A stretch of DNA of 39,758 nt from a virus: positions 1-39,758 of the IMG/VR virus record IMGVR_UViG_3300037488_000372; one strand, written 5' to 3'. The position numbers and the translations under genes were made by a program. This document shows positions 8,729 through 17,279 of the stretch, piece after piece; within the stretch, counting starts at the first letter, position 1; every line of letters begins with the position of its first letter. Under the pieces are notes generated by a model. It was given only the letters and a program-made list of their open reading frames with translations. It did not search any database and had not been told where the DNA came from.

Positions 8729-11005
8729 TTACTTTATTATTTCGCTATATCTTCCGTTGTTATTATATCTTGCAAATTTAATACTTATTTTCGAATCTTT
8801 TTTAACTGCTTGAAATGTGGATCTTTGCGTTGCCATTATGGCTAATCCTGAGCTAATTGCGGCATCAAACTTTGTCCTGTCGTTTATATCAAACTTAGCC
8901 CAGTCCTCCAGAGTCTTTGTAAAGTACATAGATCCCATCTCGTCTGGATCCCTGTACGTGCCCTCTAGATCTAATCCTACGTACTTCTCTATATACGACT
9001 CAATTCCAGACGCGTGAGCGTGCTTAACATCCTCAGACGAGTTAGGAATACCCCCAAGCTCTTTCTCTGTCTTAGAGAGCTTATGAGAGGGTTTGTCAGG
9101 TCTATTTAAAGAGAACGCCCTGTAGCCTCTTGTCTTGAAGTGATATAATAACCTCTGCTTGTTATTCTCTATAAGCACTGGCATACCGTAGAACACACAC
9201 GCCATAAGCACGTCCTCAAAGAATATCTCTGCAGTCTGTGGTCTGGCTATATACTCCAAGAAGAACTCGTTGCTTGGTGCGTTGTCCATATTGAACTTGG
9301 TAAGTCCGTGAAGTGCACCCTTAGATCCTCCACCACCTACCGTTCCAGATATGTCATACGGATCACATCCAAACGCCCCGATGTGCTCGTTGCCAGGCTG
9401 CTTAACTCCGTTCCTTGTGATCACGTTATTCATAAGCTGATTCGATGGGATCCAGGAGACTAAGAACCTACCCCTCACGTCTGGAGTCCAGACAACTGTA
9501 CTATCCTCCTTACCATCCTTCCAGTGGAACGAACCCCTTGTAAGAACTCTATCTTTTATAAGTGAGTCGTTGTAATCAATCTGCTGGTATATCTTTGTAA
9601 GGTTAAATATAGATGCCTTGCTCTCGTCTCTAAACGCGTGACTCTCTGTCCTTGGGAACTGACGATAGAACTCGTTCAGCGCGTCAGGATCATTCTTTAA
9701 AGAATCAACCTCATTCTCCCAGAAGTCGATAGCCCCTATCCTTATAGGTCTTCCATCTACACCCTCTACTGGTGAATTAGGCTGTCTAAAAACAGGCATA
9801 CCATACCTATCAATATAACCCTCGAAGTTCCACTCCATAGGAATAAAGAGAGCGTACAGTCCAGTCTTTGTCTGCCCATTAGCGTTCCTTGTTGTTATCT
9901 TAGAGTCCTCGTAAAGCTTCTTGAAGTTTCCACCACCCTTCTCAAGGGCATTTACCGTAGATCCCATCAGGCACTTTCCAATGATCTTGCTACCCAGACG
10001 AAGACAGGTCTTACGAACCCTCCACCCGTTTAGTATATTATTTGGTTTCTCTAACTTCCCAGACTCGTCCTCAATCAGTAGCTTCAGCTTCTCACCGTCA
10101 TACGAGTTATCAGAGGTATTACTCCAGTCGATAGACGTGTCCAAACCCTCAAGGTTTGAGTTGTCGCTCTCGTACATATTCTTCTTGGTAATCTTAGACG
10201 CTGGCACTCTATATGCTAGCTCTGTCTTAGGCTTGTCCATACCGTCCATAATAGGCTTGAAGAAGAACGGGTAGTTGCTAGATATAGGCACGACCTTATC
10301 GGTAAACATCGCCTTGGCATCCCCTCCAGTCTTTGAGCATATCCCAATCCTTGCATTCTTTGCAAGTGTAGCCACGTTCACAGACTCTGACGATGCCATA
10401 AACGAGAAACCAGAACGTCTGATCTTTAGGTACGTCATTCCGAAGCACCTGTCGTCAGCCTTACAAGCCTCCCAGAAGATAAAGAATATTCTGTTAGCCT
10501 CACGGAAGTCAGGGTGACCTACGTCAATCTTTGTCCACTGTAGGTACATATAGTGACTCCCTGTTATGTATGTAGGCACACCGTTGTTCATAAAGAACAT
10601 ACCGTCCTCTCTCCTAACAAACTCATTCTCTATATAGTCAACCCACTTAGCCTTGAAGTCCTTCTGCATCGTGTGCCACTGGAATATAGACTTTATATTG
10701 TGCAGCTCCTTTGGATATTCTGCTGCCTCCCAGTACTGCTTCTCCTTCTTCTCGTCCCTTTTATGTACTATATTTGGGACAAGAGGTAGCGCTATGTTCA
10801 GACCGTTTATGTTGTATATCTCGCCAATGGTACCGTCCTTAGAGATTACAACTATGTCGTACTTCTCATTGTAACCATACTCCCAAGACCTCTTGTTATT
10901 CCCGCCAGTAAGAATACCAGCAGGGATGAGGTTGTGAACTACGTTACTTAGACCTTCCCTCTGCGAATCCTTTGATTGTAGGCTCCTTTGTTTTTGACTC
11001 TCCAT
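8729..11005 (-). CDS. terL: Terminase large subunit
   Basis: A 758-aa packaging motor protein. The ATPase domain has a basic nucleotide-binding loop at residues 193-202 (LKIRRSGFSF; a divergent Walker A with no GKT/GKS) and a clear Walker B with catalytic Glu (LKLLIEDES, 307-315). The C-terminal nuclease domain begins at GAFGCDPYD (543-551), whose Asp is the expected first metal ligand, with a further ENN and a closing DPDEMG. The start at 11005 overlaps the upstream small gene by 62 nt, and no nearby internal ATG is available. The translocating ATPase and headful nuclease act on concatemeric DNA with the portal encoded next to it. Confidence 0.85.
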   Translation of the reverse strand: MESQKQRSLQSKDSQREGLSNVVHNLIPAGILTGGNNKRSWEYGYNEKYDIVVISKDGTIGEIYNINGLNIALPLVPNIVHKRDEKKEKQYWEAAEYPKELHNIKSIFQWHTMQKDFKAKWVDYIENEFVRREDGMFFMNNGVPTYITGSHYMYLQWTKIDVGHPDFREANRIFFIFWEACKADDRCFGMTYLKIRRSGFSFMASSESVNVATLAKNARIGICSKTGGDAKAMFTDKVVPISSNYPFFFKPIMDGMDKPKTELAYRVPASKITKKNMYESDNSNLEGLDTSIDWSNTSDNSYDGEKLKLLIEDESGKLEKPNNILNGWRVRKTCLRLGSKIIGKCLMGSTVNALEKGGGNFKKLYEDSKITTRNANGQTKTGLYALFIPMEWNFEGYIDRYGMPVFRQPNSPVEGVDGRPIRIGAIDFWENEVDSLKNDPDALNEFYRQFPRTESHAFRDESKASIFNLTKIYQQIDYNDSLIKDRVLTRGSFHWKDGKEDSTVVWTPDVRGRFLVSWIPSNQLMNNVITRNGVKQPGNEHIGAFGCDPYDISGTVGGGGSKGALHGLTKFNMDNAPSNEFFLEYIARPQTAEIFFEDVLMACVFYGMPVLIENNKQRLLYHFKTRGYRAFSLNRPDKPSHKLSKTEKELGGIPNSSEDVKHAHASGIESYIEKYVGLDLEGTYRDPDEMGSMYFTKTLEDWAKFDINDRTKFDAAISSGLAIMATQRSTFQAVKKDSKISIKFARYNNNGRYSEIIK

Positions 11006-11216
11006 TGATTAACTCCTTCTCTAATTCGATTCGATTAAGTATAGCAAAAGCATCTTCCACCGCTAATTTTTTTGTAGCGGCAGCGTTCTTAAGTTTATCT
11101 GCCGTTAGGTCTGTCTCGTCACCAGTGATAATCTTATCCTCAGCGACCTTTATAAGCTCATCAACAGCCTTGTATCCAGCCTCGATAATTCTCTTCTTTA
11201 TATCCGTTAATTCCAT
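10944..11216 (-). CDS. Candidate small terminase subunit
   Basis: A 90-aa all-helical protein (MELTDIKKRIIEAGYKAVDE; later AVEDAFAILNRIELEKELIN) with an acidic core and a basic tail (EGRSK). It lies directly upstream of the large terminase and overlaps it by 62 nt, indicating translational coupling. Position, size and helical content fit a small terminase that recognises DNA and loads the motor, but no helix-turn-helix is evident and the call rests on context. Confidence 0.5.
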   Translation of the reverse strand: MELTDIKKRIIEAGYKAVDELIKVAEDKIITGDETDLTADKLKNAAATKKLAVEDAFAILNRIELEKELINGESKTKEPTIKGFAEGRSK

Positions 11217-11773
11217 TTGATTGTAATATTTTTAGTGAACATCCTGTACATCTTCTCTCCGTCAATGTTAAACTCGTACTCGCTGTCTGGCTCGAACGAA
11301 ACCTCGTCACCCTCTACAACACCTAAATCTCTAAGCTCGTCATTTGAGTACTTGACAACTCCAATAAGCGGTTCAAATACGCCACCCTTGCTTATGTATG
11401 ACTCACGAGTCTTAACTGGCTTTATAAAGCAGTACTTGGAGTGTGTCCTCCACTCACCGTTGTGGTTGTACATAAAGTACTGATCCTCATCGACAAAGAA
11501 TAAGTCGTCCTTCAAGAAGCTTGTTCCGCTCCTCTCCTTACCCTTCATATCGTAGTAAATCTTAAACGTGTTGTGGTGAACTAGGAGTGTGTCACCGACA
11601 GATATGTCGCCAACATAGTTATTTGGGACTGACACAACCTCGGCAAATCTGTTTGTTGCCGTGTGGTCCTCCTGGGATACACTGGTTATAAAGTCGATAT
11701 CGCCTATCTTCTTTATATTGTCGTACCTCCTACCGTTTGTAGGTCTAACGACAAAGTAAAATGGCGATTTCAT
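11207..11773 (-). CDS. Unknown protein with two GroES-like beta segments
   Basis: A 188-aa beta-rich protein upstream of the terminase genes (10-nt overlap with the next gene). Two segments look like the chaperonin-10 barrel: residues 44-67 (AEVVSVPNNYVGDISVGDTL) and 137-186 (IGVVKYSN, then GVVEGDEVSFEPDSEYEFNI, then a final KNITI strand), resembling the 'GxVxxVG...VxxGDxVxF...DxxxYxxxxxxDIxxI' layout of GroES. No mobile loop is obvious. It may be a co-chaperonin-like or simply SH3-like barrel protein. I do not know an established function for it; a real groES is encoded at 23964-24221. Confidence 0.4.
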   Translation of the reverse strand: MKSPFYFVVRPTNGRRYDNIKKIGDIDFITSVSQEDHTATNRFAEVVSVPNNYVGDISVGDTLLVHHNTFKIYYDMKGKERSGTSFLKDDLFFVDEDQYFMYNHNGEWRTHSKYCFIKPVKTRESYISKGGVFEPLIGVVKYSNDELRDLGVVEGDEVSFEPDSEYEFNIDGEKMYRMFTKNITIKWN

Positions 11774-12000
11774 TAAAAGTCAATATTATTCTCTGTAGAT
11801 ATAGGCATATTAGCATTAAACTTCTTCCACTTCTTAATCTCGTCATCCTTCTCGATCCAGATCTCAAAATCTCCAGTGCTTTCATTTATTCCGATATGAT
11901 TTATCCTATGGCTACCACTAAGAACATCCTGACCTACTATGTAGTGCATAGCGCCATTCTTATAGTCAGCGCCAACTGATATCTTTCTTATTATATCCAT
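11773..12000 (-). CDS. Hypothetical protein, 75 aa
   Basis: Starts MDIIRKISVGADYKNGAMHY; a compact beta-rich protein (IVGQDVLSGSHRINHIGINE, then DFEIWIEKDDEIKKWKKF). Its stop overlaps the start of the next gene by one base, and an A-rich ATCAAATG leader precedes its start. Common upstream companion of terminase genes in this phage type, in my judgement, but no function can be assigned. Confidence 0.5.
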   Translation of the reverse strand: MDIIRKISVGADYKNGAMHYIVGQDVLSGSHRINHIGINESTGDFEIWIEKDDEIKKWKKFNANMPISTENNIDF

Positions 12001-12023
12001 TTGATTTAATTTTTAATTTTATT

Positions 12024-13535
12024 TTATAGTGTTACCTCTATATAAGTTACATAAACATCCATATCCCCAGTTCCACTTGTAGGGTTTGAAGTGTAGCATC
12101 CTAATCTATAAGTTTCAGCATCTATTGCAGTTGCGATTTGCGTGTTAGCATTTGCACTAAAGTTAACATAAGATACAGGTGTGCTTGATGTTAAAATATT
12201 GTTGTTTAAACTTAAAGTATAAGTAGCGCCAGAGCTTGAGTATAAAGCAAACTGATTCAACCCTATTGTATAATTTGTTCCAGCCCCACTCCTTTTACAT
12301 AAAATATTTAAAGGCATCTTTGCTTTGCCTGCCTCTAAACTCTCAAGTATGATTATAGGTGTTGTAAACATTTGAAGTATTTGCGCTTGTGTTATAGTAG
12401 TTTTTACAACTTTAGTAACAATGTCACTTGTTAACGCGAGCATCCCACTTTCTGAGGGTAAAGTAACAGTATTATTTGAACCAACTCCTGCTTCAAGTGT
12501 TGTATTATAATCGCCACTACCGTCAAACTCAATTGTACTTGAACCTAGTTTTGTGAAATGACCATTGGAGCCAACTCCAAGATTTTCAACTTTAATAAAT
12601 GGCTCAAAAAAATCACCTACATTAAATTGAATTGTACTATCGCTAATGCTTGTATTTTTTAAATTTATAGTATTACCATAAGAATTCGCCCCTTCGTTTG
12701 TTACTTGCTGTAGTGTTGGAGCAGCTCCTAAAGGTTTTATAACTTCCACCATAAATACTTTATCAGAACCACTATTAGTATCAGCCAAAGTAAATCTTGC
12801 ATAAGTATTTGCTTTAACTGTAAAATTAATTTGAGAAGCAAATCCATTTGGCTGTAAAAATCTAGCGTTATCAATAGGCACAACAACTAAGTCTAGTGTT
12901 GTAGATTTATTTTGAACAACATAAAAATCACCTCTAACCTTACCTACATCAGATAACCCTAAAAAATTATCTAATGAGCTTGTTACATAAGCTCTAGTAA
13001 AATTTTTTGTAATTTTTGAAAATAAAATTGCAGGATTTTGAGCGTCAGAAAGTGAAGAAGTATTTCTTGATTCTTCAGTATATGAAATTCCTCCTGCAGG
13101 TCCTTGAGCTCCTGTCGCTCCTGTCGCTCCTTGCACACCCTGTATTCCTTGAGCTCCCTGAGATGCTAACAATGCCCAATGCGTTGTATCAACAGTTGGG
13201 TTATCATTTAATATACTCCCAGGCACATCTAATATGCAAAAATAAGACGATCCGCTATAACCAACAGCATCGTCCGCTACATAAGACGTGTTCTTATTCC
13301 AAGAACCTTGCCACTCTAATCCCGCAGGACCAACAGCTCCAGGAGTCCCTGGTATACCTTGAACACCTGGATTTCCTTGAGGTCCAGTTGGCCCCTGATT
13401 TATATCGCCTATAAGATCGATAATACTCCCGATACTAAAATTCTTAGTAACGTCAGAGCTGTTTACATCTGTACCGATTAATATATCATCCTCTGTAGGA
13501 TTTGTAATTATAGGATATTCGCTAATTTTTGTCAT
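12024..13535 (-). CDS. Collagen-like tail fibre protein
   Basis: A 503-aa fibre protein. Residues 1-45 (MTKISEYPIITNPTEDDILI...TKNFSIG) are an anchor shared with the 652-aa fibre gene. Residues about 48-72 are a Gly-X-Y collagen-like run (GPTGPQGNPGVQGIPGTPGA), followed by a Trp-rich carbohydrate-binding-like segment (EWQGSWNKNTSYVADDAVGY) and a second Gly-X-Y run. The C-terminal half is beta-rich and Ser/Thr/Asn-rich and includes APTLQQVTNEGANSYG, a repeat unit also present in the 652-aa fibre. It probably trimerises and contacts the cell surface. It overlaps the downstream end of the coiled-coil gene by 14 nt. Confidence 0.75.
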   Translation of the reverse strand: MTKISEYPIITNPTEDDILIGTDVNSSDVTKNFSIGSIIDLIGDINQGPTGPQGNPGVQGIPGTPGAVGPAGLEWQGSWNKNTSYVADDAVGYSGSSYFCILDVPGSILNDNPTVDTTHWALLASQGAQGIQGVQGATGATGAQGPAGGISYTEESRNTSSLSDAQNPAILFSKITKNFTRAYVTSSLDNFLGLSDVGKVRGDFYVVQNKSTTLDLVVVPIDNARFLQPNGFASQINFTVKANTYARFTLADTNSGSDKVFMVEVIKPLGAAPTLQQVTNEGANSYGNTINLKNTSISDSTIQFNVGDFFEPFIKVENLGVGSNGHFTKLGSSTIEFDGSGDYNTTLEAGVGSNNTVTLPSESGMLALTSDIVTKVVKTTITQAQILQMFTTPIIILESLEAGKAKMPLNILCKRSGAGTNYTIGLNQFALYSSSGATYTLSLNNNILTSSTPVSYVNFSANANTQIATAIDAETYRLGCYTSNPTSGTGDMDVYVTYIEVTL

Positions 13536-13770
13536 CTGTTATTTCTCCTGTTTCTAAGTTTATCTTTACGTTACCGTACTTCTCTAATAAGTCAGCCTCT
13601 ATTGATTTAAATTCAGATGATAACTTATCTAAGTCATTAAATACTAAGTTCTTCTGAGATTGTATATTGCGATTTGCAATCTCTAAATCTGCCAACTTTG
13701 CTCTAAGATCTACGAAGCTCTTGTTTAAATCTCTTAATGTTTCTAACTCTTGTTTTTCTATTGCTTTCAT
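13522..13770 (-). CDS. Coiled-coil protein, 82 aa
   Basis: An almost entirely helical protein (MKAIEKQELETLRDLNKSFV, then DLRAKLADLEIANRNIQSQK) with heptad-like Leu/Ile spacing and an acidic C-terminus with GNVKINLETGEI. It has its own TATCTTTG promoter. Placed between the membrane protein and the collagen-like fibre; could be a fibre chaperone or a structural linker. No catalytic motif. Confidence 0.55.
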   Translation of the reverse strand: MKAIEKQELETLRDLNKSFVDLRAKLADLEIANRNIQSQKNLVFNDLDKLSSEFKSIEADLLEKYGNVKINLETGEITDDKN

Positions 13771-13786
13771 TTTATTAAATTTTTTA

Positions 13787-13794
13787 CAAAGATA
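13787..13794 (-). promoter_or_regulatory. Promoter -7 element (TATCTTTG)
   Basis: TATCTTTG on the minus strand, 17 nt upstream of the coiled-coil gene start. It also gives a local promoter for the collagen-like fibre gene. Confidence 0.6.
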
Positions 13795-13804
13795 TAAAAT
13801 TATA

Positions 13805-14152
13805 TTATCTTTTCTTTAGAAAGTATTTCATATCGTTCAGCACTAAAAGCGTCGATATAACACAGGTGCTAATCATTAGCCACTTTATATCTGGTAGCCA
13901 AAGGCTGAACAATCCTCCCGCAAATGTACCAACACCTGTCCTTACTATATCCATAACGTCAAAGTAAGACTTTATAATTACCGCCTGAGCCCACTCCCAA
14001 AAGAATCCTATCATCGCGCCTATAAATGCGGATGCTATAGGAACCCCTATAATTTTTCCGTCAAGTGTAAATTCCGCGAAATCTGTAACGCTGCCAATTA
14101 AATACATAATTGCAAACCCGATAAAAATGTGAAAGCTATCTCTTAATTTCAT
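13805..14152 (-). CDS. Small integral membrane protein, possible holin
   Basis: A 115-aa protein with three hydrophobic segments (around residues 8-25 FHIFIGFAIMYLIGSVT, 36-60 GVPIASAFIGAMIGFFWEWA, and 85-105 LWLPDIKWLMISTCVISTLL) and a basic C-terminus (KYFLKKR). Small three-segment membrane proteins in late regions are often holins, but it is 6 kb from the endolysin, and a second membrane gene (20887-21099) lies closer. Start overlaps the previous gene by 4 nt (ATGA). Confidence 0.5.
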   Translation of the reverse strand: MKLRDSFHIFIGFAIMYLIGSVTDFAEFTLDGKIIGVPIASAFIGAMIGFFWEWAQAVIIKSYFDVMDIVRTGVGTFAGGLFSLWLPDIKWLMISTCVISTLLVLNDMKYFLKKR

Positions 14153-14586
14153 ATTACTATTGCTTCAGCTTGTTGGAATATTTCGTCAACTTGGTCATCA
14201 GTCATTTGTGTAACTGATTGAATAAATAAAACAGTCTGCGAATATCTCTCTACTGTTGTGCCATAGTTCCAAACATTTTTAGCAGCAGTTTGTGTTGGTT
14301 CTTCTAATTGGTCTAAAGCACTCTCTATTGTCAATATTAAATTCATTAACTTTAAAATAGTTCTTAATCTCCAAAGTTGAGTTTCTGCTGGTGTTTTGTC
14401 TTTAAATGCTTGTTCAATTTCTTCTGGTGTTGCACCCTCGTAAAATGTTCTTGTATCAAAATTAAAATAAGGTTTAACCATTTCAACTTGTAAAATTTCA
14501 TCGATTAAAGTTTCAGTTATTAAACATTCATTTGAGTAAGTAACTCCTACAACTTGATTTGTTGCTATTTCAATTATTGTTTTCAT
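14149..14586 (-). CDS. Putative tail fibre assembly/chaperone-like protein
   Basis: A 145-aa protein with a beta N-terminus (MKTIIEIATNQVVGVTYSNE) and a helical C-terminal two thirds (EEIEQAFKDKTPAETQLWRL, MNLILTIESALDQLEEPTQT). It directly follows the 268-aa fibre gene with a one-base overlap, the position usually taken by fibre assembly chaperones. The N-terminus looks like the 'what was just built' domain of such proteins. The role is inferred from position. Confidence 0.4.
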   Translation of the reverse strand: MKTIIEIATNQVVGVTYSNECLITETLIDEILQVEMVKPYFNFDTRTFYEGATPEEIEQAFKDKTPAETQLWRLRTILKLMNLILTIESALDQLEEPTQTAAKNVWNYGTTVERYSQTVLFIQSVTQMTDDQVDEIFQQAEAIVI

Positions 14587-15392
14587 TATTGTTTGTAAAG
14601 ATTAATACCTCTATATGTTACTGTATCTAATATATTACCTAATTGACAAGTAACAAAGAAATACAAGTCATTTGATAAATTATATGTTGCTGTATTTACA
14701 ACTTGAGGTGTAGATTGTACATTTTGGTCATTTGTAGTACTTGCAAGAGCAGTTGTAAAACCATATATATTACCACCATTTACAACAAATTCACGTTTAA
14801 ACTTCATAAAAAAGTTTACAGTATTAAAACCAACGATTGCTAAAGTAGAAGCTCCAACTAAAGTATTAGTAGTGTTTATTTTAATATTGTGCGCTGTGTT
14901 TCCTATGTTTGCAAGTTTAGAAACTAATGCACTAAACATTATAAAATCACCATTTGTAAATGTATTTGCGGGAATTAAAATAGTTTGTAAAATAGTTTCA
15001 GCAGTTGTGCCAGTGTGAACTATCTCTGTTGTTTTAGTAAAACGATAAGGTGTATAACCTAAAGCATTTTGTTTTAAAGCTAAAGCATCAAAAACAGCGT
15101 TTTGACTTGGTGCAATAGTTGTAACTCCATTTGTAATACTATCTGCTACCTTTGAATCAGCATATTCTTTAGTTAGTCTATTAGTTGGATATTTAGTCGT
15201 TGATGTATCTAAAGTTGTATTCTCTTTATTAGCTACATTTTCAGCAGTAAAACCTAAAGCATTTTGTTTATTACTAAGACCATTATCGATATATGACTTT
15301 ACAGCCTTCTGTGAAGGTACTAAAAGATCACTATCTGCAGCTAACAGTGGATCTATATCTATGGGTACTCCCCTTGTCGTTCCTTGTGCCAA
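14586..15392 (-). CDS. Tail fibre protein with fibre repeats, TTG start
   Basis: A 268-aa fibre. Residues 1-110 contain two copies of a phage fibre repeat (VPSQKAVKSYIDNGLSNKQN and APSQNAVFDALALKQNALGY), each followed by GFT/GYTP turns, typical of trimeric fibre shafts. The remaining 150 residues form a beta-rich tip that is probably the receptor-binding part. The first codon is TTG, immediately followed by GCACAAGGAAC, giving MAQGTT. The same opening starts the adjacent HNH gene, which suggests the HNH insertion took over the original ATG. Confidence 0.7.
   Translation of the reverse strand: MAQGTTRGVPIDIDPLLAADSDLLVPSQKAVKSYIDNGLSNKQNALGFTAENVANKENTTLDTSTTKYPTNRLTKEYADSKVADSITNGVTTIAPSQNAVFDALALKQNALGYTPYRFTKTTEIVHTGTTAETILQTILIPANTFTNGDFIMFSALVSKLANIGNTAHNIKINTTNTLVGASTLAIVGFNTVNFFMKFKREFVVNGGNIYGFTTALASTTNDQNVQSTPQVVNTATYNLSNDLYFFVTCQLGNILDTVTYRGINLYKQ
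15375..15391 (-). repeat. Copy 1 of 17-bp direct repeat at fibre 5' end
   Basis: TGGCACAAGGAACGACA on the minus strand at the fibre start. It matches 16 of 17 bases with positions 16008-16024 at the HNH start. The two copies are 633 bp apart, which is the size of the presumed insertion. Confidence 0.75.
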
Positions 15393-15398
15393 AATATT

Positions 15399-16025
15399 TT
15401 AATTTAAGTTATTAATGATTTGCTGAAATGTTGATATTAAATTTATTTCTTCATTTCTTTTTTTTGGATGATGTTTTTTACACAAACATATCCCATTGTT
15501 TATATCATATCTTAATTCAGGATAATCTTTCCAAGATAGTATATGATGAGATTCTAATCTTCCTTCACAATCTAAATTATCAATCTTACATTTCCAATTA
15601 TCTCTTTTCTTTACTGAAACACTCCATTCTCTATGCAACTGACCTCCACGTTCTTTACTATCATCTTTTAATTTTGTTCTGTCTTTTATCCATTGATGTG
15701 CTTTTTCTTTTGTGTACTTACCTGTTAATGTTTTAGATATTTTTTCTTTAACATTGTTAGGAACAGAAAATCCTTTTCTAACTTTTCTTGATTTTGCAGT
15801 ACAACTTCTAGAACAATATTTAGGGTCTTTATTTGATGAAGTGTAATTATTTCCACAGCAAATACAAACATATTCTTTAGTAAAATAAGCTCCTTTATTT
15901 TTTACATTTTTGCTAGAATTACTTATTTTTTGTTTATGCTCTTCAGTTAATTTATGTCCTTTGGTATGAGTATTTCCATTTAACCAATAATATTTTTTAT
16001 TAACTTCTGTTGTTCCTTGTGCCAT
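15399..16025 (-). CDS. HNH homing endonuclease with NUMOD3-like motifs
   Basis: A 208-aa free-standing homing endonuclease. NUMOD3-like DNA-binding motifs occur at residues 23-40 (GHKLTEEHKQKISNSSKN) and 91-106 (NVKEKISKTLTGKYTK). A zinc ribbon spans C54, C57, C71 and C75. The HNH nuclease follows with CKIDNLDCEGRLESHHILSW (H160/H161), N177 and a closing CLCKKHH. It has lower GC and more A/T-ending codons than the terminase genes. It starts MAQGTTE, copied from the fibre gene it precedes, and is likely a selfish element cutting phages that lack it at the fibre locus. Confidence 0.85.
   Translation of the reverse strand: MAQGTTEVNKKYYWLNGNTHTKGHKLTEEHKQKISNSSKNVKNKGAYFTKEYVCICCGNNYTSSNKDPKYCSRSCTAKSRKVRKGFSVPNNVKEKISKTLTGKYTKEKAHQWIKDRTKLKDDSKERGGQLHREWSVSVKKRDNWKCKIDNLDCEGRLESHHILSWKDYPELRYDINNGICLCKKHHPKKRNEEINLISTFQQIINNLN
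16008..16024 (-). repeat. Copy 2 of 17-bp direct repeat at HNH 5' end
   Basis: TGGCACAAGGAACAACA on the minus strand, beginning one base inside the ATG of the HNH gene; one mismatch to the copy at 15375-15391. Together they bracket the HNH gene like a target duplication. Confidence 0.75.
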
Positions 16026-16035
16026 GTTTTATTTT

Positions 16036-17277
16036 TTATCTACTTATTTCCTCCCAATCTAATGATGCAACAACTGTATCACTTGCGCTATTAGAAGCAA
16101 TTATAAGTGTAAGTTCAAAAGGTGTTGCTGTTAATCCATTTCTTTCTAACTGAAACTTAAATAACGCTTCTTTTAAAAGGTCAATCTGACTTGAACCTTG
16201 GTTTGTTGCATTAAAAAATCCACTTGCAAGTATTCTACCTCCCGCAAAAGTAGTTCCTGTTATATTGTATTCTACAGAAGAGTTTGTTCCTGCACTAACC
16301 CAAGTTCCACCTGTTGTGGTTCCTGTTGCTATAAGTTGCCAATTATAATTACCTGTAGTAATTGGCATTGCAGAAAGAGCTGAAAGTATTGCAATACCAT
16401 CTAATCTTGTTGTTTTTAATCGTAAGCTTATTACAGGATAGAATGTTCCTGCAGTTCCTAATGTTCTTGGAGTATTGATAGGAATACCAACAGCTTGTTG
16501 CAATCCTGTAAGCTCATACCCTCCTTCAGATAGAACAGTGGAGCATATTTGTTTTAATGTACTTGCTCCGCTTGTAGCACCTGTATTTGTTATCTCATAT
16601 CTTAATGGTAATGAAGCTGTTGTAATGTATGTAGAGGCAATTATATTAGCGTGTTGAAATTTATGACAAACATAAAAGTTACCATCTATTACAAATCCTA
16701 TTCTAACTGTACCGACACCTAACCACTCTAGATCCATAAATAAGATTTGAGCTTTTGTTAAATCAAGTGTTATTCCACTTGGACCTGTGCCATTCAGAGG
16801 ATCAACATTCCAACTTGCTTGAGTGACAGGAGTATTTACTAACGCACCACTAACAGAACTTCTTTCAACAAAACTTACTGTGCTGTCATTTTGTTCTAAG
16901 TAATATCCATTAGCAGCTCCATAATATCCAACCCTCTGTCTTAATCCTGTCTTAGCAGCACTCATTACAAATGTGTTAAGCACAAGAAGACTTTTACCAG
17001 GTTGATATGAAAAAACTTTTGTAGTCTCTCTAATAACCTCAGAGCCTGATGCTGCTGTTACGTTTAAATCTACAAGACCTTGATCAGCATTAAATACAGA
17101 AGTACCGCTAGTAGCTGTAGATGTTGACCATAAACCATTATCTGTAAATCTATGACTAGAGTCAAACAATGTAAATGGATTACTAACTCTCAGTCTACCA
17201 AACGCATCTATATTTACAGAGTTTGCATATGATATTGCTGGACTTATTATACTGTAACCTGAATAGTTCTGTGCCAT
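16036..17277 (-). CDS. Virion/tail structural protein, 413 aa
   Basis: Starts MAQNYSGYSIISPAISYANS, then VNIDAFGRLRVSNPFTLFDS. Beta-rich, with few charged residues, many Gly/Ser/Thr/Asn and several VTAASGSEVIRETTKVFSYQ-like strands. Proteins with this 'DAFGRLRVSxPxTLFDS' opening are common virion components of marine and freshwater phages, to my knowledge, usually in the tail-fibre/baseplate area. It is AT-rich, like the rest of the fibre block. 2-nt gap to the 109-aa gene; the two are probably co-translated. Confidence 0.6.
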   Translation of the reverse strand: MAQNYSGYSIISPAISYANSVNIDAFGRLRVSNPFTLFDSSHRFTDNGLWSTSTATSGTSVFNADQGLVDLNVTAASGSEVIRETTKVFSYQPGKSLLVLNTFVMSAAKTGLRQRVGYYGAANGYYLEQNDSTVSFVERSSVSGALVNTPVTQASWNVDPLNGTGPSGITLDLTKAQILFMDLEWLGVGTVRIGFVIDGNFYVCHKFQHANIIASTYITTASLPLRYEITNTGATSGASTLKQICSTVLSEGGYELTGLQQAVGIPINTPRTLGTAGTFYPVISLRLKTTRLDGIAILSALSAMPITTGNYNWQLIATGTTTGGTWVSAGTNSSVEYNITGTTFAGGRILASGFFNATNQGSSQIDLLKEALFKFQLERNGLTATPFELTLIIASNSASDTVVASLDWEEISR

Positions 17278-17279
17278 AG

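Noticed and set aside
10384-10412. Plus-strand CTGACGA...GAGAAAC in the terminase gene
   Set aside because: No complementary stem II; the sequence is explained by minus-strand coding.
14170-14215. Minus-strand CTGATGA...GAAA, hammerhead-like
   Set aside because: It is inside the fibre-assembly gene; the bases between the two boxes do not form stem II and there is no GTC-closing helix.
15399-16025. HNH gene as an intron-encoded endonuclease with a self-splicing intron
   Set aside because: No intron core on either side; the flanks are the 17-bp repeat and intact gene starts, so a free-standing endonuclease insertion is simpler.
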